From: Anaerolineae bacterium
Lineage (GTDB): Bacteria; Chloroflexota; Anaerolineae; 4572-78; J111
Length of the DNA: 10,553 bases
Direction: 5' to 3'
Assembly: GCA_020433785.1 (NCBI GenBank)
Contig: JAGRCC010000575.1
Coordinates: 1 to 10,553 of the forward strand
The notes below the pieces were generated by a model. It worked only from the letters and a program-made list of their open reading frames with translations. It had not been told where the DNA came from and ran no database searches. The position numbers were made by a program, and so were the translations under genes. The number at the start of each line of letters is the position of its first letter. Position 1 is the first letter of the stretch. This document shows positions 6,128-10,553 of the stretch, in pieces.

Positions 6128-7694
6128 ACTCACTGACATGTTAGCTGCGCTACCCAACTACCGACTGTTGGGGGCTGAAACCGGTTATGTATCGTCAATC
6201 GACATTACCAACTTGACTGCCGACTCCCGTCAGGTTACTGCGGGGACGTTGTTTGTAGCCTACAAGGGCGTTAGCATCGATGGTCATCGCTTTATTCCTG
6301 AGGTATTGGCTAAAGGAGCCGCGGCCATTGTTTGTGAAGACGCTCAGCTGATTCCGGTCTCTAATTCAATCCCGGTTGTGGTCGTTCCCAGTGGACGCGA
6401 GGCCCTGGCCTATCTGGCCGCCGTTTGGTACAACTTCCCGGCCCGGCATATTGTTACGGTTGGAATCACCGGCACCGACGGTAAAACCACGACCACCAAT
6501 TTTTTGTATCACATCCTCCGCGCTGCCGGTAAAAAAGTCAGCATGATCAACACCGTCAATGCGATTATTGGCGATACGGTCTTGGACACCGGCCTGCATA
6601 CCACCACCCCTGACGCACCCGACGTGCAGCGCTATCTGGCCCAAATGGTCGAGGCCGGGACCGAGGTCTGCCTGTTGGAAACCACCTCACACGGTTTGGC
6701 CCAGCATCGGGTTACTGCTTGCGAGTTTGACGTAGCTGTTGTCACTAATATCACCCACGAACATCTGGACATTCATGGCTCACTGGCCAGCTATCGGGCA
6801 GCCAAAGCCTCGCTGTTTGAGTCGCTGGCCACGGCGGCCGCTAAAGATATCCCTAAAACCGCTATTCTTAATTGTGACGATTGGTCTTATGACTATCTCA
6901 AAGCCAGATTGGCGCCGCTTGGCGTAAACTGGTTAGGCTACAGCGTGGCCGATCACCCGGATGCCGTGCTAACCGCTCACGATATATCTTTCGTGCCGGA
7001 CAAAACTACTTTTACAATTTGTCATCCGAAGGGTTCATTTGAGGTTGAAACCAGTTTGATTGGAGATTATAACATCAGCAACTGTCTAGCCGCGACCACC
7101 GCAGCTATTGAGGTGTTAGGGGTTTCCACAGCGGCAGCCAGGCAAGGGATTGCAGCCTTACCCGGCATTCCAGGCCGCATGGAGCGAATCAACGAGGGGC
7201 AGCCGTTCACAGCCATTGTCGATTTTGCCCACACGCCTAACTCACTCAAACGAGCCTTATCGGCGGTGCGACGGATCACCATCGGGCGTGTGATTGCGGT
7301 CTTTGGGTGCGCTGGTTTGCGTGATGTCGAAAAACGGGGGCTTATGGGAGAGATTGCCGCCGAACTAGCCGATATCACCATCATTACGGCTGAAGATCCC
7401 CGCACCGAGAATCTGGCTGCCATCATTGACGAAACTGCCAAAGCAATGACCGCCAGGGGAGCGGTGGAAGGTTTGACCTTCCACCGGATTCCTGATCGGG
7501 GCCAGGCCATCTTTTTTGCCACTCAACTGGCCCAACCAAATGATACGGTTATTGCCTTGGGCAAGGGTCACGAGCAGAGCATGTGTTTTGGCCAAACCGA
7601 ATACCCCTGGGATGACCGCGCTGCGCTGCAAACCGCGCTGCGAGGAGCGCCGCTGCTTACCTTACCATCGGCCCGCACCGACAAACCTATCTAG
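6117..7694 (+). CDS. murE: UDP-N-acetylmuramoyl-dipeptide synthetase (MurE-type Mur ligase)
   Basis: Cytoplasmic ATP-dependent ligase that adds the third, usually diamino, acid to UDP-MurNAc-L-Ala-D-Glu. It has 525 residues from ATG 6117. The N-terminal Mur domain includes LTADSRQVTAGTLFVA. The ATP loop is GTDGKTTTT (119-127, with K123). The motif NITHEHLDIHGS and K230 in YRAAKASLF, the expected carbamylated lysine, belong to the central domain. A C-terminal domain contains DFAHTPNSL and GKGHEQ. The specificity motif is EDPR (426-429), where diaminopimelate-adding MurE has DNPR, so the added residue may be L-ornithine or another diamino acid (inference). The start overlaps the kinase stop; a TTG at 6096 and an ATG at 6138 are alternatives. 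No strong Shine-Dalgarno is present. murF and later cell-wall genes are absent from the window. Confidence 0.95.
   Translation: MPIKLTDMLAALPNYRLLGAETGYVSSIDITNLTADSRQVTAGTLFVAYKGVSIDGHRFIPEVLAKGAAAIVCEDAQLIPVSNSIPVVVVPSGREALAYLAAVWYNFPARHIVTVGITGTDGKTTTTNFLYHILRAAGKKVSMINTVNAIIGDTVLDTGLHTTTPDAPDVQRYLAQMVEAGTEVCLLETTSHGLAQHRVTACEFDVAVVTNITHEHLDIHGSLASYRAAKASLFESLATAAAKDIPKTAILNCDDWSYDYLKARLAPLGVNWLGYSVADHPDAVLTAHDISFVPDKTTFTICHPKGSFEVETSLIGDYNISNCLAATTAAIEVLGVSTAAARQGIAALPGIPGRMERINEGQPFTAIVDFAHTPNSLKRALSAVRRITIGRVIAVFGCAGLRDVEKRGLMGEIAAELADITIITAEDPRTENLAAIIDETAKAMTARGAVEGLTFHRIPDRGQAIFFATQLAQPNDTVIALGKGHEQSMCFGQTEYPWDDRAALQTALRGAPLLTLPSARTDKPI
7462..7486. repeat. perfect 11-bp inverted repeat inside murE
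   Basis: The arms 7462-7472 (CGGTGGAAGGT) and 7476-7486 are exact reverse complements around a TTG loop. The stem is GC-rich and lies about 210 bases before the murE stop. No T-run follows, so it is not a standard terminator. It would form a stable hairpin in the murE mRNA. Confidence 0.8.
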
Positions 7695-8245
7695 CTGGGC
7701 ATGGCATCCTTAAGCCTCGTTTGAAACTCTTTTCTGAATTTCCGCACCTTCGGATCAATCACCACTCGGCAATACGGCTGGTTGGAATTCTGATTGAAGT
7801 AATTTTGGTGATACCCTTCGGCCTCGTAAAACTGGGTGAACGGTGAAATTTCCGTCACAATGGGATTGTACCACAAGCCGGAGGCGTCGGTCTCGGCCTT
7901 TGATTTTTCGGCCAGGGCTTTTTGTTCTTCATTATGGTAAAAGATCACCGAGCGGTATTGGGTGCCCACATCCGCCCCTTGCTGATTTAAGGTTGTCGGA
8001 TCATGCGTTCGCCAGAATACATACAGCAAATCCTCAAAGGAAATAATTTCCGGGTCAAATGTGATCTGAATAACTTCGGCATGACCGGTTCTCCCAGTGC
8101 AAACTTGATGGTAAGTGGGGTTTTCGACCCGACCGCCGGCATAGCCGGAGACCACTTTGTGTACGCCTTTCAAATCTTGGTATACTGCTTCGGTACACCA
8201 AAAGCAGCCCCCACCCAACGTAGCTTTCTCTAACTTGTCGGACAT
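7691..8245 (-). CDS. msrA: peptide-methionine (S)-S-oxide reductase MsrA
   Basis: Reduces the S-epimer of methionine sulfoxide in proteins and free methionine, using thioredoxin; cytoplasmic, with no signal peptide. It has 184 residues, a normal length. The catalytic motif GGGCFWCTEA places nucleophile C14, with C17 nearby. The family segment VCTGRTGHAEV follows, then the substrate-binding region GTQYRSVIFY and the C-terminal AEGYHQNYF, with a further Cys in QPYCRVV. ATG 8245 is preceded by GAGGTG, four bases upstream. No fused or adjacent MsrB is present. The stop overlaps the murE stop head-on (shared CTAG, 7691-7694). Identification is very secure. Confidence 0.97.
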   Translation of the reverse strand: MSDKLEKATLGGGCFWCTEAVYQDLKGVHKVVSGYAGGRVENPTYHQVCTGRTGHAEVIQITFDPEIISFEDLLYVFWRTHDPTTLNQQGADVGTQYRSVIFYHNEEQKALAEKSKAETDASGLWYNPIVTEISPFTQFYEAEGYHQNYFNQNSNQPYCRVVIDPKVRKFRKEFQTRLKDAMPS

Positions 8246-8262
8246 ATAACACCTCGATAAGA

Positions 8263-8279
8263 TTGTAGTTGTATTGTAA
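8263..8279. repeat. triple TTGTA direct repeat in the msrA leader
   Basis: TTGTA occurs at 8263-8267, 8269-8273 and 8274-8278, just upstream of the msrA Shine-Dalgarno. It may be a protein-binding site or a chance low-complexity tract. On the minus strand it reads TACAA repeats, some resembling -10 boxes. Confidence 0.35.
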
Positions 8280-8303
8280 TGGGTAAAACCTTCTATTGGT
8301 CTT

Positions 8304-8331
8304 AGTATATACCGGCTTTATTAAATTTTAA
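8304..8331 (-). promoter_or_regulatory. candidate msrA promoter
   Basis: Minus-strand TTAAAA (8326-8331), a 16-base spacer, and TATACT (8304-8309, five of six consensus bases). The transcript would start near 8297, giving a leader of about 50 bases that contains the TTGTA repeats and the Shine-Dalgarno. Confidence 0.4.
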
Positions 8332-8371
8332 TAACAAAATAGTTAACTAAATATTTCCAACCGACCGAATC

Positions 8372-8410
8372 AAAAAAGTCTTATGCCATAAATTTAGCAT
8401 AAGACTTTTT
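8372..8410 (-). terminator. bidirectional hairpin terminator between pilin and msrA genes
   Basis: A perfect 14-bp stem (8373-8386 with 8397-8410) and a 10-base loop. The A-run on the left and T-run on the right give a U-tract in both directions. On the minus strand it closes the pilin transcript before msrA. On the plus strand it is the first clear terminator after murE. The outer stem pairs are A/T, so part of the 14 bp is the A-tract/U-tract pairing. Confidence 0.8.
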
Positions 8411-8554
8411 GGTGGTGAGCTAAGTATAAGATGTATCGCTTAATAAATCAGGTAAAATGATACCGTAATTAGATAAATAAAGTATTTAAGAGTATTGACA
8501 AGCTTTACAAGTTATGTTGACTTTTATATTACCTCACCACAGTTGGCGGGATGG
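8411..8554. other. AT-rich non-coding spacer downstream of the pilin gene
   Basis: Together with the msrA promoter region and the hairpin, this forms a 309-base gap without a gene (8246-8554). The stretch from 8411 is AT-rich and has no convincing coding frame. The longest candidate seen, a 14-codon frame at about 8514, has no Shine-Dalgarno. A TTGACA occurs at about 8496 on the plus strand, but no -10 lies at the right distance. Confidence 0.5.
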
Positions 8555-8737
8555 TTAATTCCCCCAAACGCCGCCGGCCCCACGAGGGTTAGACATAACA
8601 AATACGATGTTGCTGAAGACATTGCCAACAACCGGGCCAAGTACAAGGAGAATAGCAATAACCACAACTGCAATTAAAACCAAAATGAGTGCATATTCAA
8701 CTAGTCCTTGTCCTTCTTCTTGAGGTAAATATAACAT
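8555..8737 (-). CDS. Flp-family type IVb pilin (small prepilin)
   Basis: Small secreted pilin subunit of the Flp/Tad type, 60 residues. The short leader MLYLPQEEG precedes the conserved QGLVEYALILVLIAVVVIAI segment. Prepilin peptidase would cut after G9, leaving Glu at +5 (E14) and Tyr at +6, the Flp hallmark. The hydrophobic helix (about 12-34) serves for membrane insertion and filament core packing. The short tail ends in GAGGVWGN. A strong AAAGGAGG (8750-8757) lies 12 bases before ATG 8737, slightly far. An extended -10 promoter lies at 8820-8848 and a strong hairpin terminator at 8372-8410, so it is probably monocistronic. No Tad ATPase, prepilin peptidase or secretin gene is in view; assembly genes must be elsewhere. 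Confidence 0.88.
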   Translation of the reverse strand: MLYLPQEEGQGLVEYALILVLIAVVVIAILLVLGPVVGNVFSNIVFVMSNPRGAGGVWGN

Positions 8738-8819
8738 CTAGATTTTCGGCCTCCTTTCTCATAGATTTTTCAGCCCAAGTACCGGCCATTAATTCGCCAG
8801 ACTTAGACTGGTTACTTCC

Positions 8820-8848
8820 ATTGTAGCACAGAAAAATGAGAATGTCTT
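8820..8848 (-). promoter_or_regulatory. promoter of the Flp pilin gene
   Basis: On the minus strand, -35 AAGACA (8843-8848, four of six), a 17-base spacer, and extended -10 TGC-TACAAT (TG 8827-8828, hexamer 8820-8825). The predicted start near 8813 gives a leader of about 75 bases. It looks like a housekeeping-sigma promoter rather than an ECF one. Confidence 0.55.
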
Positions 8849-8907
8849 GTTTATAGATGAATAATCCCTCTTCAGTTTAATCCATCATCAAAATGTGTAT
8901 ATAGTCC

Positions 8908-9651
8908 TTATGGGCTACTAACTTCTTTGGTAATCGCGTCAGCAATCAAGACCTTATTGGTTCTGAGAAACCCAACCACCTCCACCATATCGCCCTCCTG
9001 CGGATCGCCCTGAATCACCAGGCCACCTTCGGGCAGAAAAACGGTTAGCCCTTCGATGACCCACAGGGTTTCACCTTTGGTATCTAATACCCCTTTAAAT
9101 TGAACCACCGCCGCTCTATCGAGCTGGATTAGTTGTTCGATCTCGGCGATACGCTCACGATTAAGGGTGTTCTCTAATTCCAGGTGTTGCTGGTCATCAA
9201 AGGTTACAGATAAGCGGATGTTTTCTGAAATGCGTTTAGCGCTGTATAGCAGATCGCCGGGGATGCTATCTCGGGCGGCGAAACTGATAATTAAAGCGGT
9301 CATGATTAACGTCAACATCACCGTGAGGCTGACCGTCACCAGATCGTTGAAGAGCGCCCCTCTGGTGAGCCGTCGTTGCATTATCCGAAAGACGGCCTGC
9401 ATTTTATCGCCGATTGTTGGCGGTGATAGGGGAGGGAGGGCGGCGGCTTGGGCCAGATATTGCGTTCGCAGCGATTCTTTTCGTTCCTCAGGAACTAAGG
9501 ACGGATTGGGGTCGGCTAAAACCATGGCCGCATAGAGTAGGGGGCGTAATTCTTGCGCATAGTCAGGAGCTTCAGCCAAAATCTCTTCAATAGGCACACC
9601 GGCCTGCAATGCCGAGATACTCTCATCCAAAATCGACTCAAACCTATCCAT
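8908..9651 (-). CDS. membrane anti-sigma factor-like protein (DUF5667/DUF5666-like)
   Basis: Probable inhibitor of the ECF sigma factor encoded just upstream, 247 residues. The cytoplasmic N-terminus (1-100) is helical, with FESILDESISALQAG and a PDYAQELRPLL segment, and has no HxxxCxxC zinc anti-sigma motif. One TM helix lies at about 103-126. Outside the membrane, PGDLLYSAKRISENIRL and the following charged helix (131-180) resemble DUF5667. Residues about 184-243 form a beta-rich module (FKGVLDTKGETLWVIEG, EGDMVEVVGF) resembling DUF5666. The start ATG 9651 overlaps the sigma gene by 8 bases, and a perfect GGAGGT (9660-9665) lies 8 bases upstream, inside that gene. The partner role is inferred from position and architecture; domain names come from memory of the families. 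Confidence 0.8.
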   Translation of the reverse strand: MDRFESILDESISALQAGVPIEEILAEAPDYAQELRPLLYAAMVLADPNPSLVPEERKESLRTQYLAQAAALPPLSPPTIGDKMQAVFRIMQRRLTRGALFNDLVTVSLTVMLTLIMTALIISFAARDSIPGDLLYSAKRISENIRLSVTFDDQQHLELENTLNRERIAEIEQLIQLDRAAVVQFKGVLDTKGETLWVIEGLTVFLPEGGLVIQGDPQEGDMVEVVGFLRTNKVLIADAITKEVSSP

Positions 9652-10186
9652 CTTGGTGAACCTCCAACGGCATCAGGCGAGCCAGCGAGGTTAAGGCGCG
9701 ATGCTGCAGGGCTTTCACTGCTCCTACTGATTTATCCATGATTTCAGCCGTGTCAGCCAAGCTCAAACCTTGTCCAAACCGCAGCGCGATGACGTGCTGC
9801 TGTTCGTCGGTTAGTTCCAAAATGGCCTGTTTGAGAGTAGGCGTCAATTGGGCAATATAGATTTGATCGGTCAAAGAGGGCGTGTCAGCCTCTAAATCTT
9901 CGATCAACGGTACGGTGGTTACTTTTTGCCGGATATGGTCAGCCGTTAAATTTCGAGCCACAGCGTAAAGCCAACCACTTAGCGAAGTTTTGGGCGGTTT
10001 TCCATTCTTTAACGCCTTGATCAAGGCTAAAAATACTTCTCCCGCTAGGTCTGCGGCTGAGTCGGAGTCGCCCAGGCGGTAGTTGATGTAGTGATAGATC
10101 TGGTTGAAGTAACGGTCGTGAACTTCAGCCAGAGCCTGTTGATCGTGTCGTTTGATCCGCTCCAGCAGTGAAGGTTCATCTGCCAC
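9644..10186 (-). CDS. ECF-type RNA polymerase sigma factor
   Basis: Alternative sigma-70 family factor directing RNA polymerase to a dedicated promoter set; 180 residues with only regions 2 and 4, as in ECF sigmas. Region 2 covers about 21-88, including AADLAGEVFLALIKAL and the 2.3/2.4 stretch SGWLYAVARNLTADHIRQ, which melts and reads the -10. Region 4 covers about 121-172, with the helix-turn-helix LSLADTAEIMDKSVGAVKAL. The start is GTG 10186; AAAGGAG lies 11 bases upstream and no better in-frame start is seen. Its 3' end overlaps the anti-sigma gene by 8 bases, the usual arrangement for a coupled sigma/anti-sigma pair. The ECF subgroup and target promoters cannot be determined from the sequence. 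Confidence 0.94.
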   Translation of the reverse strand: MADEPSLLERIKRHDQQALAEVHDRYFNQIYHYINYRLGDSDSAADLAGEVFLALIKALKNGKPPKTSLSGWLYAVARNLTADHIRQKVTTVPLIEDLEADTPSLTDQIYIAQLTPTLKQAILELTDEQQHVIALRFGQGLSLADTAEIMDKSVGAVKALQHRALTSLARLMPLEVHQDG

Positions 10187-10299
10187 AGTTCGGGGGTCTC
10201 CTTTCGGGGTGATCCACCTTACTCAATAAGTCTTTATTTCAGTAAAAAGGATTCGGCCTTGCATTAAGTTTATTTGAAAAGTCGTAAATTCTTTTCTTT

Positions 10300-10328
10300 G
10301 ACGATACCACAACTCTATTTAGCAATCA
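10300..10328 (-). promoter_or_regulatory. possible promoter of the sigma/anti-sigma operon
   Basis: Minus-strand TTGATT (10323-10328), a 17-base spacer, and TATCGT (10300-10305) preceded by TGG, an extended -10 form. Both boxes match consensus at four of six bases. I did not find a matching ECF-style GGAAC/CGT pair, although a CGTC occurs at the end of this element. Low confidence. Confidence 0.3.
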
Positions 10329-10366
10329 AGCTTAAGGCTAAAAGTTAAGTACGCGGCTCATCGTCT

Positions 10367-10389
10367 TTAAGATTGTCACCCATTCTTAA
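10367..10389. repeat. inverted repeat TTAAGA-N11-TCTTAA over a -35 box
   Basis: Perfect 6-bp arms (10367-10372 and 10384-10389) flank and overlap the -35 and spacer of the right-edge promoter. More TTAAG copies lie at 10264-10268, 10332-10336 and 10345-10349. The layout suits an operator, but the motif is short and A/T-rich. Confidence 0.4.
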
Positions 10390-10401
10390 CCGTGCTATAC
10401 T
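10373..10401 (+). promoter_or_regulatory. strong promoter of the right-edge gene
   Basis: -35 TTGTCA (10373-10378, five of six), a 17-base spacer, and extended -10 TGC-TATACT (TG 10393-10394, hexamer 10396-10401, five of six). The transcript start is expected near 10408. AGGAG follows at 10429-10433. This is the best-formed promoter in the window. Confidence 0.7.
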
Positions 10402-10440
10402 CTCTGAATTACAATCAAACCACCCATCAGGAGATGCGTA

Positions 10441-10553
10441 ATTAGCCAGAAAGAGGTTACAGGTATTATTACATTCCATAGTTTTGGCGACAACAGCGGC
10501 GTCGGCTACCAAATCGATCAATGGTCTCAGCAGTACCGCCACGTTAAGATGAT
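10441..10553 (+). CDS. N-terminal fragment of an unidentified protein (partial, ATT start proposed)
   Basis: An open plus-strand frame of 37 codons running off the window. It follows a strong promoter and an AGGAG site at 10429-10433. Spaced 7 bases from that site is ATT 10441, and no ATG, GTG or TTG exists in this frame between the stop at 10405 and 10441. The nearby ATG 10434 abuts the AGGAG and meets a stop after three codons. The peptide begins ISQKEVTGIITFHSFGDNSG and continues VGYQIDQWSQQYRHVK. Third positions in the second half are often C or G, as expected of coding DNA here. A beta strand followed by a glycine-rich turn (TFHSFGDNSGVG) recalls the start of a Rossmann-type fold, perhaps a glycosyltransferase, but this is too short to name. 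A single-base error near 10440 could also explain the missing normal start. Confidence 0.45.
   Translation, partial: MSQKEVTGIITFHSFGDNSGVGYQIDQWSQQYRHVKM

Noticed and set aside
7067..7522. Minus-strand open frame of 151 codons opposite murE
   Set aside because: Lies wholly inside murE, has biased shadow-like composition, no Shine-Dalgarno or promoter, and no recognisable motif.
8495..8677. Plus-strand 60-codon frame across the pilin gene
   Set aside because: Antisense to the Flp pilin and reads as its complement; no ribosome binding site.
8861..8871. ATAATCCCTCT shared with the recF upstream region (2541-2551)
   Set aside because: Only one arm of the recF palindrome is present, and the 11-base match is within chance for AT-rich spacers in 10 kb.
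9167..9535. Plus-strand open frame of 122 codons opposite the anti-sigma gene
   Set aside because: Antisense to a gene with a perfect Shine-Dalgarno and a clear TM/domain layout; no support of its own.
10345..10542. Minus-strand 65-codon frame at the right edge
   Set aside because: Runs through the strong plus-strand promoter and AGGAG site; the plus-strand reading is better supported.

Overview
The window looks like ordinary chromosome from a bacterium of the Chloroflexota (Anaerolineae-like). This placement rests on several features together, with no sequence search behind it: an ECF sigma factor paired with a membrane anti-sigma protein lacking a zinc-binding anti-sigma domain but carrying DUF5667/DUF5666-like parts, a tiny Flp-type pilin, and a MurE with EDPR in place of the DNPR motif of diaminopimelate-adding enzymes. 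No tRNA, rRNA, CRISPR array, insertion sequence or phage gene was seen.

Layout from left to right. Positions 1-1313 (minus) hold the N-terminal 437 residues of DNA topoisomerase I (topA), cut by the window edge. A divergent AT-rich spacer follows. Then on the plus strand come a PfkB/ribokinase-family sugar kinase (1498-2511, TTG start) and recF (2555-3766, GTG start, apparently leaderless). From 3927 to 7694 lies a plus-strand unit: an OmpR-type response regulator, its membrane histidine kinase, and murE, whose start overlaps the kinase stop. msrA (7691-8245, minus) converges on murE, and the two stop codons share one CTAG. A perfect 14-bp hairpin at 8373-8410 separates msrA from a 60-residue Flp pilin gene (8555-8737, minus). 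Next are an anti-sigma gene (8908-9651, minus) and its ECF sigma factor (9644-10186, minus), overlapping by 8 bases. At the right edge a strong promoter and Shine-Dalgarno site on the plus strand lead into an open frame from 10441 whose only well-placed start is ATT.

How the genes may work together: topA and recF serve DNA topology and repair. The two-component system plus murE suggests a signalling unit coupled to peptidoglycan precursor synthesis. msrA repairs oxidised methionine. The sigma/anti-sigma pair is a membrane signalling switch next to a surface pilin gene and may or may not control it. Start sites are varied (ATG, GTG, TTG, perhaps ATT), and recF, the kinase and murE lack an obvious Shine-Dalgarno.

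Nothing here amounts to a clearly new multi-gene system. The points most worth a second look are the two-component/murE coupling, the MurE specificity motif, the CTAG-sharing murE/msrA ends, a perfect 11-bp hairpin inside murE, the palindrome over the recF -10, and the unusual right-edge start.
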